A stretch of 64,000 bases of DNA from Methanoregulaceae archaeon (GCA_020850325.1 JADZEW010000031.1:1-64000); one strand, 5' to 3'; counted from the stretch's first letter, positions 1-8,821 are shown. The notes: generated from the sequence alone by a model not told the origin. Made by a program: numbers and translations.

Positions 1-2
1 CA

Positions 3-68
3 CGAAGAGCCATCGCCGTCGTGCAGAGAAACACCCCTTGGGAGAAGAACATCGAACTGAGCGCTTGA
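3..68 (+). CDS. possible 3' end of an upstream gene (partial)
   Basis: A 21-codon open frame runs from the window edge to a TGA at 66-68. A gene for the anthranilate/aminodeoxychorismate synthase large subunit would be a natural neighbour of the amidotransferase that follows, but the visible residues carry no diagnostic motif. The upstream sequence is needed to decide; another frame also stops within 60 bases. Confidence 0.2.
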   Translation, partial: RRAIAVVQRNTPWEKNIELSA

Positions 69-85
69 CTTCCTCTTACGCTATC

Positions 86-129
86 TTGCAGGGGAAGGCC
101 TGTGAGCGAAGCGAACAGGGATGGGGTCG
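86..129 (+). repeat. dispersed 40-bp repeat, copy 1
   Basis: About 40 bases are 35/40 identical to 43530-43574. The core GCGAAGCGAACAG is invariant and sits between short complementary arms (CCTGT and ACAGG here). It lies directly before a GC-rich palindrome. It is non-coding and its function is unknown. Confidence 0.65.
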
Positions 130-144
130 TCGTGTCGCCGCAAG

Positions 145-186
145 CGAGTTCCCCCCGACCCCCTCCCCGCTAGCGGAGAGGGGGAG
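145..186 (+). repeat. GC-rich palindromic element P, copy 1
   Basis: The arms CCCCCTCCCCGC and GCGGAGAGGGGG pair with one mismatch around a 2-nt loop. Related copies lie at 11736, 39566, 40929 and 47627. This copy ends about 15 bases before the trpG start and abuts its putative -10 hexamer. Confidence 0.75.
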
Positions 187-192
187 TAAGCT
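187..192 (+). promoter_or_regulatory. -10-like hexamer of trpG
   Basis: TAAGCT lies 8 nt before the GTG start. This fits the TANNNT-to-start spacing seen across the window and suggests a leaderless mRNA. Confidence 0.4.
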
Positions 193-200
193 ATGCGCCC

Positions 201-794
201 GTGATTCTCGTCATCGACAACTACGACTCGTTCACCTACAACTTGGTCCAGTATCTGGGCCAGGCCGGAGCCGAAGTGGTCGTCCGCCGCAACGACGAGA
301 TCGACCTCGACGCGATCCAAGCCATGAAGCCCGACGGCATCATGCTTTCCCCGGGGCCGTGCACCCCCAAAGAATCGGGCGTCTGCCTCGACGTCCTTGC
401 CGCCGCGCTCCAGGGTGAACTCAAGCAACCGATCTTCGGCGTTTGTCTGGGCCATCAAGCCATCGGCGAAGTCGCGGGTGGGATCGTGAAGCAAGCCCGG
501 CGCATTATGCATGGCAAGACGTCGATGGTGAAGCACGATGGCCAAGGGCTCTTCGCGGGTATGCCGAATCCGTTCCGTGCCGTGCGCTACCACTCGCTCG
601 TGGTCACTCACGAGTCAGTTCCGAAGGGGTTCGTCGTGACCGCAACCGCCGAGGATGACGGAGAGATCATGGGCATGCGTCACGAGACGTTGCCGATCGA
701 AGGCGTCCAGTTTCACCCTGAATCGGTGCTGACCGAGGAAGGCTTCCGCATCGTCGAGAACTTCGTGAAGCGGGTCGGCCAGAGGGTGGCGTGA
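201..794 (+). CDS. trpG: anthranilate/aminodeoxychorismate synthase glutamine amidotransferase subunit
   Basis: This 197-residue class I glutamine amidotransferase supplies ammonia from glutamine to the partner synthase in tryptophan (TrpG) or folate (PabA) synthesis. The NYDSFTYNL start is typical of the family. The nucleophile Cys82 lies in GVCLGHQAIG, and His172/Glu174 lie in FHPES, so the catalytic triad is complete. Length is normal. The start is GTG with a TANNNT hexamer 8 nt upstream and no clear ribosome-binding site. The stop overlaps the next gene by 4 nt. TrpG and PabA cannot be separated by sequence alone, and many bacteria use one protein for both. The large subunit, if adjacent, would be off the left edge. 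Confidence 0.92.
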   Translation: MILVIDNYDSFTYNLVQYLGQAGAEVVVRRNDEIDLDAIQAMKPDGIMLSPGPCTPKESGVCLDVLAAALQGELKQPIFGVCLGHQAIGEVAGGIVKQARRIMHGKTSMVKHDGQGLFAGMPNPFRAVRYHSLVVTHESVPKGFVVTATAEDDGEIMGMRHETLPIEGVQFHPESVLTEEGFRIVENFVKRVGQRVA

Positions 795-3175
795 AGCTGA
801 CGCAATGGAACGTGGATTACGGCTCGGGACCGCAAGCGGTGACGATTCCTCACGCGTGGCGGCAGGAGGTCCCGGTTACCTGGGAGGGCCCCGCTATCTA
901 CCGCACATCGCTCGACCGTCCCTCGGTTGGGCCGTACTTCCTCCGCTTCGAGGGCGTCAGTTATGCCGCATCGGTGTGGGTGAATGGGGCAGAGATCGGA
1001 ACCCACGAGGGTTTGTGGGATGCGTTCGAGTTCGAGCTGCCTGATGCGGCGCGGTGGGATATTGAGGTGCGCGTCATTAAGAACGGCGGTCCGACGTATC
1101 CCGTCCGCGAGGTCGCGAGCGGCTTCATCCCGTTCGTTTATCACACATTCGGCGGTATTTACAAGCCGGTGTCTGTTGTGCCCGAGATCGTGCCAAGCGA
1201 GGGCCGGGCGGAAGCGAGACGGGTCGCCTGGGCAGAGGGGACCCAGGTTTGGGTCGCAGATCGCTCTCGGCCTACCCCGTCGGTCGAAGACGCGGCCAAC
1301 GAGTGGCTGCGCCGCCGGCGCGGGGAGGAAGTCGAACCCAAACCCGCGAATCTCGGGGCCCGGCCATTTTACGCGCGCGGTGTGCTGACGTGGGGCTGGT
1401 ACCCCGAAGTTGGCCACCACAACCCGGATGATGCGACGATTCTCCGCGAAATCGCCCAAGTCCAGCGCCTCGGATTCAATCTGGTCAAGTTCTGCCTGTG
1501 GGTTCCGCCGCATCGCTACCTTGAGCTTCTGCACGACGCGGGGCTCTACGCGTGGATCGAACTTCCGCTGTGGGATCCGACCTCTGACCCTGACGCTCAA
1601 CGACGCATGGCCGACGAACTGGAGCGGATCGTCATCCAGTATCGCCATCATCCCAACGTCGTGTACTGGACCGTGGGTTGCGAACTCCATGAGACGACCA
1701 CGGCGCGGTATCGCCAAGAACTGACCGATCGGATTCGCGAGCTCCTCCATACCCCGGACGGGCCGGCCGCGCTGGTGAAGGACAACTCTGGCAGCGCCGA
1801 GATGTACGGCGGCGATCTGCGCGAATACGGCGATTTCTACGACTTCCACCCCTACTGCGAGACTCCGCTGTACCCGGAGGTGTTGGACTCGCTGCTCCCG
1901 GGCCCCCGGCCGGCGATGCCGGTCGTCCTGGGCGAGTTCAACGACATCGATGTGCACCGCGACCTGGCCCGCATCAGCCAAGAACAGCCCTACTGGATCA
2001 GCCAAGACCCGGCGCTCAACGATCAAGGCGTTCGCTGGCAACACGATCTCCCGGGCGTGCTCCCGGTCAACCGTTTCGCGGTCGAACCGGAAGAGAGCCG
2101 CAGCGCGGCGCTGATGGCCAGTTCCAAAACGAAGGCGATCTTCATCCGCAAGTTCGTGCAGGAGCAGGTGCGTGCGCGGCAAGACATCGCCGGTTATGTC
2201 GTTACCGGATGGCGGGATACCCCGATCAGTTCGGCGGGGATGATCGATGACTGGGATCAGCTGCGCTACGCCCCGGAGGATCTTGCGCCGTGGAACGGGC
2301 CAACGTGTTTGTTCCCGATCCTGGTGCGCCGTCCCCCGTGGGTCCGAGGCGGCAACCGCCCGGGATGGCGCGATCCCTTCAACCACTTCGCGGGCCGGGT
2401 GTTCTGGCGCATCGGTGCTCATGCCGAAGAGCAGGTGGAGGGAAGCCTCGAGTGGGACTTTCTCCACTACACCTGGGATGGAGATCGTCGGCCTGTGGGC
2501 CGGGTGGCGTTTGGCACCGACGAAGAGCTCGAACTCGCCAGTCTCACGAGTCGGGAGATTGGCCAGCTCAGCGTCGACGTCGAACGTCCGGGTGGCTATC
2601 TGCTCAGGGCGCGATTTGGCGGGGCAGAGAACACCTGGCCCTTGTGGATCGTAGCCCCGTTCCAGCCCGACGAGTTCGCGGAGTGGTCGCTCGACGACCC
2701 GCGCGGCGTGTTTGACGACCTCAAAGGATCGGGTGAAGGCGGCTTGATTACGACCCGGCTCGGCGCCTCCGCCGAGCGAGCCATGCTCTTCTTGCTCGAT
2801 GAAGGAACCCGTCCGATGCCCTTCTGGCGAGAAGCCGCCTACGAGTTTCGCAACGATCGCTTCTGGGAGCCGACGGGATTGCGGGACGCATGGGCGAGGT
2901 GGCTCCCGATGACTCCGGAAGCCGCCCTCGACATGGGCCAACTCGCCGTCGCCTATCCCGGATGGGAGTTCGAGACGCTGATGAATCGGATCGATGTGCG
3001 GACGTACGCAGAGCATCCGATTTTGGTCCGGGCTCAGAGGGGGACGTCTGAGATGCTGGTCACGACCTTGCGACCGTTCGGCGGACTTGGAGTTTCGCCG
3101 CGAGGCGTGACGAGAAATCCGAGTGGCGTCGAACTGCTGAGGCACAACATACGGTGGCTGACGGCAACCCGTTAG
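791..3175 (+). CDS. glycoside hydrolase family 2-type beta-glycosidase
   Basis: 794 residues, starting at a GTG that overlaps the trpG stop (GTGA), so probably translationally coupled. The first ~170 residues form the galactose-binding-like sandwich of GH2 enzymes (VWVNGAEIGTHEGLWDAFEF). A TIM barrel follows, with the acid/base candidate Glu298 in WTVGCELHE (the usual Asn before Glu is Cys here) and the nucleophile candidate Glu382 in LGEFND. The C-terminal ~300 residues are divergent. No signal peptide is visible, so it is probably cytoplasmic. Substrate cannot be told: beta-galactosidase, glucuronidase and mannosidase all share this fold. Pairing with trpG looks like co-transcription rather than a shared pathway. 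Confidence 0.75.
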   Translation: MKLTQWNVDYGSGPQAVTIPHAWRQEVPVTWEGPAIYRTSLDRPSVGPYFLRFEGVSYAASVWVNGAEIGTHEGLWDAFEFELPDAARWDIEVRVIKNGGPTYPVREVASGFIPFVYHTFGGIYKPVSVVPEIVPSEGRAEARRVAWAEGTQVWVADRSRPTPSVEDAANEWLRRRRGEEVEPKPANLGARPFYARGVLTWGWYPEVGHHNPDDATILREIAQVQRLGFNLVKFCLWVPPHRYLELLHDAGLYAWIELPLWDPTSDPDAQRRMADELERIVIQYRHHPNVVYWTVGCELHETTTARYRQELTDRIRELLHTPDGPAALVKDNSGSAEMYGGDLREYGDFYDFHPYCETPLYPEVLDSLLPGPRPAMPVVLGEFNDIDVHRDLARISQEQPYWISQDPALNDQGVRWQHDLPGVLPVNRFAVEPEESRSAALMASSKTKAIFIRKFVQEQVRARQDIAGYVVTGWRDTPISSAGMIDDWDQLRYAPEDLAPWNGPTCLFPILVRRPPWVRGGNRPGWRDPFNHFAGRVFWRIGAHAEEQVEGSLEWDFLHYTWDGDRRPVGRVAFGTDEELELASLTSREIGQLSVDVERPGGYLLRARFGGAENTWPLWIVAPFQPDEFAEWSLDDPRGVFDDLKGSGEGGLITTRLGASAERAMLFLLDEGTRPMPFWREAAYEFRNDRFWEPTGLRDAWARWLPMTPEAALDMGQLAVAYPGWEFETLMNRIDVRTYAEHPILVRAQRGTSEMLVTTLRPFGGLGVSPRGVTRNPSGVELLRHNIRWLTATR

Positions 3176-3187
3176 CCAATCCGTTGG

Positions 3188-3193
3188 TATAAT
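3188..3193 (+). promoter_or_regulatory. consensus -10 box upstream of the tfoX-like gene
   Basis: A perfect TATAAT lies about 55 nt before the ATG at 3251. The -35 region is weak. Short GC hairpins lie in the presumed leader. Confidence 0.5.
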
Positions 3194-3250
3194 CTCTTAT
3201 CGGCTGATGCCGATCTACTCTGGCCCCCTCGGGCCGAGTGGGTGGAAGCC

Positions 3251-3598
3251 ATGGTCTACCGTCCCCTTCGCTATGAGCAGATGATGCGCGCGGCGGAGTC
3301 GTTTGACGTCCGAGCGCGACGCATGTTTGGCGGAATGGGTGTTTATACCGGCGAGAAGATGTTTGCCTTCTTGATCGGTGATGACATCGGTCTCAAGCTG
3401 TGCCCGGATGACCTCGAAGAAGCGATGTGCCTTCCCGGCGCTGCCCCCCTCAAACCCGACCCTAACTCCGAGCCGATGCGCGAGTACGTCAAGATGCCGC
3501 GAGACATCTTGGACAACTACGAAATCTTCATGATGTGGGTAGAGCGCAGCGCGCTCTACGCCCGCTCGAAGATTTCCCAATCCGCCGCCGGCGATTAG
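3251..3598 (+). CDS. TfoX N-terminal-domain protein
   Basis: 115 residues covering only the TfoX/Sxy N-terminal domain, with the family hallmarks RRMFGGMGVY, MFAFLIGDDIGLKL and a C-terminal MPRDIL...YEIFMMWVERS segment. In gamma-proteobacteria Sxy/TfoX activates competence with CRP, but single-domain N-terminal homologues are widespread and mostly uncharacterised, so no competence role is claimed. I chose ATG 3251; an in-frame GTG at 3242 would add three residues. A consensus -10 box lies ~55 nt upstream. It is transcribed towards a convergent isomerase gene, with a hairpin repeat between them. Confidence 0.75.
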   Translation: MVYRPLRYEQMMRAAESFDVRARRMFGGMGVYTGEKMFAFLIGDDIGLKLCPDDLEEAMCLPGAAPLKPDPNSEPMREYVKMPRDILDNYEIFMMWVERSALYARSKISQSAAGD

Positions 3599-3621
3599 AC
3601 GGACACGCGATCGATTGTAGC

Positions 3622-3643
3622 CGCGGGATGACACGTGCCCGCG
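3622..3643. repeat. ATG...GTG-loop hairpin repeat, copy a
   Basis: The stem CGCGGG/CCCGCG is perfect and encloses the 10-nt loop ATGACACGTG. It lies between the convergent tfoX-like and isomerase genes. It belongs to a family whose loop begins ATG and ends GTG while the stem sequence covaries (other copies at 47508, 47591, 48244 and 48292). Confidence 0.75.
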
Positions 3644-3660
3644 ATGCGCCCGCTCCCTTG

Positions 3661-4785
3661 CTATCCGTTGTAGATGATCTTCTTGACCAAGTTGATCGTC
3701 TGCACCGCGTCCCCGGTCGCCTGCCTTCGCTGCAGCTCGTTCCGTTGCGCGTAAATGAGAAGCGCCTTTTTCATGCAGTTCGCGAAGAACTCGCGGGAGA
3801 GCCGCATTGACTCCACCTGCTCCGTGCGATACGTGAACTGATCCTCGCCAAACCAACCGGGGTACCCGGTATCGATGGCCGCGTAGCAGAACTCGACGAG
3901 CCGCCACACGTCGTCCGTGCCTGCGATGCGGTCCTCGTCGTTCGAGTTGTACTTGGCTCCGTTGATATGGAAATTGGCGATCGGAATGCCAAGCGTCTTC
4001 AGCAGGTAAAGCGACTCTGCTGGGGTGTTGCCGACCATCTGCTCGTGGCCGTAGTCGATCGCCACGCCCATCACCGGCTTGCCCAGCGTGCGGTTCACCT
4101 CGATACACACGCACGCAGCCTTGGCGACGGTGTTGATGATCATGTTGCCTTCGCGGGGCTCTTTCTGCTTGGGTTCGGTGCCAAAGGCGAGCCCCAGGTG
4201 ATCGCAGTGCTCGGCAAACTCCGTGCATGCGTCGATGAACCAGCGCAGCCGCTGACCGTAATCGACCTCAAAGTGATAATCCCACCCGTCCGAGCCGGGC
4301 CACAGGCCGCAGCTGACACACCCGATCTCCGCGCCGATGTCGATGCCGAGGTTGATCTGATCACGGCACAGCTTCCGAATGCCGGGGTCGGGATGGGTCA
4401 CGCCGCCGTACTTGAACCGCGGATCGGTCCACGTGTTGAAGTTCATGTTGGTGGGGGTGACCCCGTGGCGATTAAGGGCGGCGCGCACCTCATCGATAAC
4501 CCTGTCATCCCGGGAATCCTGGTCATCGATAAACACCTTGTCGTGGAACTCGATGCCCACGATGCCCGCCTTCGAGACTCGCTCGATCTGGGGGATGATG
4601 CCATCGCGGAAGTCGGGATTGTCGGAGTTATAGCCGATCGGGCAGAAGCGATCGAAGAACTCGCCTGCGCACCAGTGACCGGCGGCAAAGCGAATATCGA
4701 ACTCAGCGAAGAGCTGGTCGACCCGCTCCCCCTCTAAGTAACCGGCATAGTTGGCAGCGACCGACGACAGGCCATCCAAGTTCAT
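3661..4785 (-). CDS. xylose isomerase-like TIM-barrel sugar isomerase/epimerase
   Basis: 374 residues of the AP-endonuclease/xylose-isomerase TIM-barrel superfamily, resembling rhamnose/xylose isomerases. Metal-ligand candidates appear in the expected order at barrel strand ends: Glu in LAFGTEPKQKEP, Asp and His in VAIDYGHEQ, His in NFHINGAKY and Asp in GTDDVWR. An early His (AGHWCAGEFFDRF) and VGIEFHDKVF also fit sugar-isomerase active sites. There is no signal peptide, so it should be cytosolic. It probably interconverts an aldose and a ketose, but the substrate is not readable. It stands alone, with Ku on its upstream side. Confidence 0.7.
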   Translation of the reverse strand: MNLDGLSSVAANYAGYLEGERVDQLFAEFDIRFAAGHWCAGEFFDRFCPIGYNSDNPDFRDGIIPQIERVSKAGIVGIEFHDKVFIDDQDSRDDRVIDEVRAALNRHGVTPTNMNFNTWTDPRFKYGGVTHPDPGIRKLCRDQINLGIDIGAEIGCVSCGLWPGSDGWDYHFEVDYGQRLRWFIDACTEFAEHCDHLGLAFGTEPKQKEPREGNMIINTVAKAACVCIEVNRTLGKPVMGVAIDYGHEQMVGNTPAESLYLLKTLGIPIANFHINGAKYNSNDEDRIAGTDDVWRLVEFCYAAIDTGYPGWFGEDQFTYRTEQVESMRLSREFFANCMKKALLIYAQRNELQRRQATGDAVQTINLVKKIIYNG

Positions 4786-4807
4786 GCCCGGGTTTTACCT
4801 GCTGAGC

Positions 4808-5587
4808 CTAAGCGGACTTGCGGGCCTTGGCCTGCTCGATACTCGCGCGGAGGGCTTCCATGAGGTCCATGACCTGCGCCGGCTCGTCGGGCGGAGTGAT
4901 GAGCTCCTTGCCCTCGAGCTTGGCGGCGATCACCTCGGTGAGTGCCTCGCGGTAAGCATCCTTGTACTCCTTCGCATCGAAGTCCCCAGCAAGCATCTCG
5001 ACCAAGTTCTCGGCGAGGCCCTGTTCGGCGGCCGTGAGCTGAACTTCGTTGAGCTCCTTGCCCAGTTCAACTCGAAGCTCGTCCGCGTAGAACAGGGTCT
5101 CGAGCATCAGGTTGCCGCCTTGCGGGCGAAGCGCACAAAGCTGTTCGCGCTTGCGGATGGTGATGTGGGCGACCGCGGTGAGCCCCTTGGCGCGCATGGC
5201 GTGCATGAGTAGCGCAAACGGCTTCTTGCCCAGGTCCTCGGGCTCCAGCACGTACGAGGAGTCGTAGAAGACGGGGTCGATCTGCTCGCCTTTCACGAAC
5301 TGCGCGACCTCGATCGTGCGCTTGCTGGGCAGAGGCACCTTCTCGAAGTCCTCCTCCGACATCTCCACGTACTGCCCCTTGGTGTACTCGTAGCCCTTGA
5401 TGACCTCGTCACCGGCGACTTCGCGTTGGCAGTGCGGGCACCAGCGAAGCCGCTTGAGCCGGCTCTTGCATACCTGGTGCAACTCGTTGAAAGCGATGTC
5501 CTTCGACGACGTGGCGGGATACATCCGCACCGGGATGCTCACCATGCCGAAGCTCACAACGCCATTCCAAATGGATCGGGCAGCCAT
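4808..5587 (-). CDS. ku: Ku protein, non-homologous end joining
   Basis: 259 residues, the normal length of bacterial Ku. It begins MAARSIWNGVVSFGMVSIPVRMY, the standard N-terminus of the Ku core, followed by the ring-forming beta-barrel (KRLRWCPHCQREVAGDEVIKG; PFALLMHAMRAKG). It ends in a basic/helical tail (IEQAKARKSA) of the type known to contact LigD or DNA. Ku homodimers thread onto double-strand ends and recruit LigD. The ligD gene is 16 kb away (21629-24349) on the same strand, so the system is split over two loci. TATCCT ends 6 nt before the ATG, suggesting a leaderless transcript. Confidence 0.95.
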   Translation of the reverse strand: MAARSIWNGVVSFGMVSIPVRMYPATSSKDIAFNELHQVCKSRLKRLRWCPHCQREVAGDEVIKGYEYTKGQYVEMSEEDFEKVPLPSKRTIEVAQFVKGEQIDPVFYDSSYVLEPEDLGKKPFALLMHAMRAKGLTAVAHITIRKREQLCALRPQGGNLMLETLFYADELRVELGKELNEVQLTAAEQGLAENLVEMLAGDFDAKEYKDAYREALTEVIAAKLEGKELITPPDEPAQVMDLMEALRASIEQAKARKSA

Positions 5588-5593
5588 TCGTCA

Positions 5594-5599
5594 AGGATA
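5594..5599 (-). promoter_or_regulatory. -10-like hexamer of ku
   Basis: TATCCT on the minus strand, 6 nt before the ATG; no ribosome-binding site lies between. Confidence 0.5.
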
Positions 5600-5648
5600 C
5601 AACACTCGCCGCGCCCTTTCGACCAGATTCCTCGTCTGGAAGGGCAAG

Positions 5649-5933
5649 GTGGCAACCCTAGACGGCAATCTTTGGGAGTTCAACTTCGCGAAAGTCAAGA
5701 TCGTTGACGTCAGCGATGACTACCGGTTCATGCAACCGCCGATGCCTTCTGATTTCTATCCGGTGTTGCAGGAGCTGTGGCTTTTGGCCCATGACCTCGA
5801 CCACATGCTCGCCCGCGATGACCTGCTCCAGGGCTATTTGTACGACTGGCACGAGGGGCCGCTTGACGGCTTGGGCGAGTGGACGGTTGGGGTCGTGAAC
5901 GCCCAACTCGCCAGCGAACTCATGCACGGCTAG
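5649..5933 (+). CDS. small hypothetical protein
   Basis: An open frame divergent from ku. The long upstream part of the frame lies antisense to ku and is unlikely to be coding. I chose GTG 5649, preceded by a purine-rich GGAAGGG, giving 94 residues (MATLDGNLWEFNFAK...). The acidic, aromatic composition (VDVSDDYRFMQPP; LLAHDLDHMLARDDLL) looks like a genuine soluble protein. No family is recognised. A start nearer 5590 without a canonical codon cannot be excluded. Confidence 0.45.
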   Translation: MATLDGNLWEFNFAKVKIVDVSDDYRFMQPPMPSDFYPVLQELWLLAHDLDHMLARDDLLQGYLYDWHEGPLDGLGEWTVGVVNAQLASELMHG

Positions 5934-6164
5934 GTTTGCGGATTTCTGATTCTTGATTTAAGATCTCAGATCTAAATCCCCAACGGTGCGGCGGCGTGTT
6001 CAGATTTCCTAAGTATATTTACCGGGATTCGCGTTCGAGATTCATGAACTCTTGGGGTTGCTTGATTCAAGAAAGTTGAGTCCTTTCATCGAAAAACTGA
6101 AGGCGTTGACGAGCGTCACTGCACTTTGGTTTAGAAATTCTACTTTTCACTTTTTCTAAGACCC
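5934..6164. other. AT-rich intergenic stretch with a near-perfect palindrome
   Basis: This 231-base gap is clearly richer in A+T than its surroundings. It holds a near-perfect dyad at 5955-5978 (GATTTAAGATCT, one base, AGATCTAAATC). No gene or RNA was recognised. The dyad could be an operator or a weak terminator for the 5649 gene. Confidence 0.4.
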
Positions 6165-6692
6165 ATGCGCTTTGTCGGAATCGATGTGGGAGCTGAAACC
6201 AAGGGGTTTCATGTGGCGGTTGCTGAGCAGGATCGGGTGGTCCGGCTGTTCCGGACCCAGCATCCGCAGGAGATCGTCGCGCGGCTAGGTTTGCCCGAGG
6301 TGATCGCGATCGATGCGCCGTCGCGGGCGTTGATCAAGGGCCCCGAAACCCGTCAAGCCGAGCGCGAACTCCACCGCGCCGGCTATCGCATCCAGTGGAC
6401 CCGCCGCCAGCCGCCTGCCCCGCCCTGGATGGTGAACGGCGAGCGGCTGTGGGCCGCGCTCCGTGCTGCCTTTTCAGAGGCCACGATCATCGAGACCTTT
6501 CCAACCGCCGCCTGGAACCGGCTGTCCCTCTCCACATTGGAGGTTCCCATCGCAATCTGGGCCGACGTCGATCGTCCCACCCGCGCCGACAGTCTCGACG
6601 CGATCGTGGCCGCGGATGTCGCCCGTCGCTGGTCGATGGGACAGGCTACGCAATACGGCCAAGACGACGAACTGGCACTTATCTGGGTCTAG
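6165..6692 (+). CDS. DUF429 family protein (RNase H-like fold)
   Basis: 175 residues. The N-terminus MRFVGIDVGAETKGFHVAV is the first strand and acidic residue of the DUF429 family, followed by VIAIDAPSRA, which carries a second conserved Asp. ETFPTAAWNRL and SLDAIVAADVARRW are the family's C-terminal motifs. DUF429 proteins have an RNase H-like fold and are predicted nucleases; none is well characterised. The ATG is in good context after an AT-rich upstream region. A secreted protein gene follows 30 bases later. Confidence 0.75.
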   Translation: MRFVGIDVGAETKGFHVAVAEQDRVVRLFRTQHPQEIVARLGLPEVIAIDAPSRALIKGPETRQAERELHRAGYRIQWTRRQPPAPPWMVNGERLWAALRAAFSEATIIETFPTAAWNRLSLSTLEVPIAIWADVDRPTRADSLDAIVAADVARRWSMGQATQYGQDDELALIWV

Positions 6693-6722
6693 CTGCCCGG
6701 TTGCGATGCCGATAACCAAGGT

Positions 6723-8714
6723 ATGCGTTGGGCACTCTCTTTGTTGCTCGCTGGTTTGGCTCTCTTGGGCTCATCCCAAGTGGTCGCTTGGTCGACCAAA
6801 GTGGGCCAGCACACCGATGAGTCCGGAGGATCGTTGAGTGCCTGGCCGCATCTGATGGCGGGGTTCACTTCAGCGGGCTCGATGACGCTCAGCCGCCTGG
6901 ATCCGGTGACGGGAGACCTCGTATGGCGAAGTGTGGCGGGGCCGGGAACGGTTACGGCCGTGGTGCAAGAGTCAGTGCAACGTGTTCACCTGTTTGGCAC
7001 TTCGTCGAGTGGACGAGCGCAGGTGCATACGTTCAACTCGAACAATGGAAACCTGCTGGGCACGGTGGATTTGGGAGAGTTTCAGATTGAGTGGGCGCAA
7101 TACGGTTGTGTCTTCGGAAAGAACGAGCACACGTCGGTTCTACTTCGTTTTGACATGCCAACCCGCACGGTGACTTGGAGCCGGACGGGGCCAATGATCG
7201 TGGCAATGACTGACGCTTACGGTATCTTCGCCTTGGAGCAAAATGGCGCGGGTTATACGCTCCTGAAACTCCGCGAGAGCACGGGGGAGGTCGAGCGCAC
7301 TAACGTAATCCAGGGCGTAGGCGGCTTCCTGAGCCGCGTCCATGACATCCGCTTTGGCTCGTACAGGATTGGAGTCGGATCCGACTTTGCCCAAATCGTG
7401 TTCCTTGGTGACGCACCGGGAGGACGCGGCCGGCTATTGTCGTGCTGGGCGAATCCTAACGATGGTGGCCCTGTTTGGCAGTATGTGGACCTGAGCAGTC
7501 CGGGCTACCTTGCTCGGCTGGGCTATGTCGGCTACTACATGGGCGTGAGAGAGGAGACCGCCTCTGGTTCTCAGAAGTCGATGGAGTATGGCGTAGAACC
7601 CTCCTACGCATATGGAACGCCATCTAGCAAACGGTTACTCGGAACCTACCTGCACGAGTCGGGCCTCGAGTCGGTGTACGTTGCTGGCTCGCGCCGCGAC
7701 ATCAGCCTATGGCGCGTGGGCGCCCTTGGTGAAGATCGAGGCCATCCGGTCGGCGTCGACGGCGGCTTGAACGTGGACGACATTCCGATCGCGAAGGCCT
7801 CCAATGCCTTGCTCGGGGACTACGTGTTGTTCGAGGCCCGTGACCAGGGGCAGTCAAGTGTGTACGTGATGCGGCCTCAGAAGGTGTCGGCTGGTTTCGG
7901 AGCCATCGGAGGCGATCCGGCCACGTTTGGCGTGAGACTGTCATCGCCCGCCACAAAGCCCGTTACGTTCAAGATTTCCGCCGTTCCGGGCCAGCCCGCA
8001 GGCGCAGGAACGCAGACGATCAGCTTCGCGGTTGGCGACGAGGCGAAGTCCGTGCAGATCCCCACGTTGCCCGTCAGCGAGGACCAGTTTGCGTTCATGG
8101 AAATGAGTTACAACAACATCCGACATCGGGTGTACGGTCAGCTGCGTCGCCCAAAGATGGCCCTGTTCACGATGAGTGCTAACTACGGCCGAGGCGGCGA
8201 TGTGCTCACGGGCACGGTTGAACTAACCGGCCAAGCTCCTGTGGGTGGCATGCCTGTCCAGATATCAGACAGCAGTGGCCTTGTGGGTACGCCGGCGTTT
8301 GTGACGGTTCCGCACGGCCAACGCGAAGCAACTTTCCCGATCACCCTCTTTGCCCCGACGGTTACGACCACCGTTACCGTGACCGCACTTGACGGCCAGA
8401 TACAGCTGAGGCGAACGCTTACTCTGTTGCGGAGCGAACTCCACGCGATCAGCCTGTCGAACGCTTGGGTCAAGGGCGGAACCGCCCTGGCACTCACGAT
8501 CGACCTCGATGCGCCCGCGCCAGCGGGAGGGCTCGTGTGCTCGGTAGCGACGGAAGGCGCGGTGCTCCCTCGGCCGCCAGTGACGGTGCCGCTCGGTTCG
8601 CGGACTTTCGCGGCGACGCTCTACACCAGTGTGGTGACGGCGGACACGCCCTCGATTGTCCACGTCTCCGCCCAGGGAAGAGTGCGTACGAAGGCCGTCT
8701 TGGTCCGCCCGTAA
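6723..8714 (+). CDS. secreted propeller-like protein with C-terminal Ig-like repeats
   Basis: 663 residues. A clear signal peptide (MRWALSLLLAGLALLGSSQVVA) is followed by ~370 residues of short beta-strand repeats resembling PQQ/beta-propeller blades (DPVTGDLVWRSVAGP; TFNSNNGNLLGTVDLG). The C-terminal ~290 residues form two or three Ig-like units with the motif APVGGMPVQI or APAPAGGLVC, the same motif seen in the M12 metalloprotease at 59.4-62.4 kb. No catalytic residues or anchor are visible. It is probably exported; its role is unknown. A hairpin cluster follows the stop. Confidence 0.6.
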   Translation: MRWALSLLLAGLALLGSSQVVAWSTKVGQHTDESGGSLSAWPHLMAGFTSAGSMTLSRLDPVTGDLVWRSVAGPGTVTAVVQESVQRVHLFGTSSSGRAQVHTFNSNNGNLLGTVDLGEFQIEWAQYGCVFGKNEHTSVLLRFDMPTRTVTWSRTGPMIVAMTDAYGIFALEQNGAGYTLLKLRESTGEVERTNVIQGVGGFLSRVHDIRFGSYRIGVGSDFAQIVFLGDAPGGRGRLLSCWANPNDGGPVWQYVDLSSPGYLARLGYVGYYMGVREETASGSQKSMEYGVEPSYAYGTPSSKRLLGTYLHESGLESVYVAGSRRDISLWRVGALGEDRGHPVGVDGGLNVDDIPIAKASNALLGDYVLFEARDQGQSSVYVMRPQKVSAGFGAIGGDPATFGVRLSSPATKPVTFKISAVPGQPAGAGTQTISFAVGDEAKSVQIPTLPVSEDQFAFMEMSYNNIRHRVYGQLRRPKMALFTMSANYGRGGDVLTGTVELTGQAPVGGMPVQISDSSGLVGTPAFVTVPHGQREATFPITLFAPTVTTTVTVTALDGQIQLRRTLTLLRSELHAISLSNAWVKGGTALALTIDLDAPAPAGGLVCSVATEGAVLPRPPVTVPLGSRTFAATLYTSVVTADTPSIVHVSAQGRVRTKAVLVRP

Positions 8715-8720
8715 CACTTG

Positions 8721-8821
8721 GCATGGGGCGTCTCGCCCATGCGTAGCCGGGGCGTCCCGCCCCGGTCCGGTCCGGACACGACCGAGACGGTCGTGATACG
8801 CATTGGCGAGACGCCAAATGC
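8721..8821. repeat. cluster of four hairpins with CGTCYCG loops
   Basis: Four hairpins in 100 bases. Stems GCATGGG (8721) and CCGGGG (8747) enclose loops containing CGTCTCG and CGTCCCG. Stems CACGACCG (8777) and GCATTGGCG (8800) enclose the reverse complement, AGA flanked by CG. The set is therefore two units followed by two units in inverted orientation, with variable stems and constant apical bases. It lies between two genes on the same strand and could also act as a terminator. Confidence 0.65.

Noticed and set aside
713-3145. 810-codon minus-strand open frame opposite the GH2 gene
   Set aside because: Composition is Arg/Pro/His-rich shadow sequence of a high-GC gene; the plus-strand frame carries GH2 motifs.
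5397-5648. N-terminal extension of the small hypothetical gene
   Set aside because: Most of it is antisense to ku; a GTG with purine-rich upstream sequence at 5649 is more plausible.
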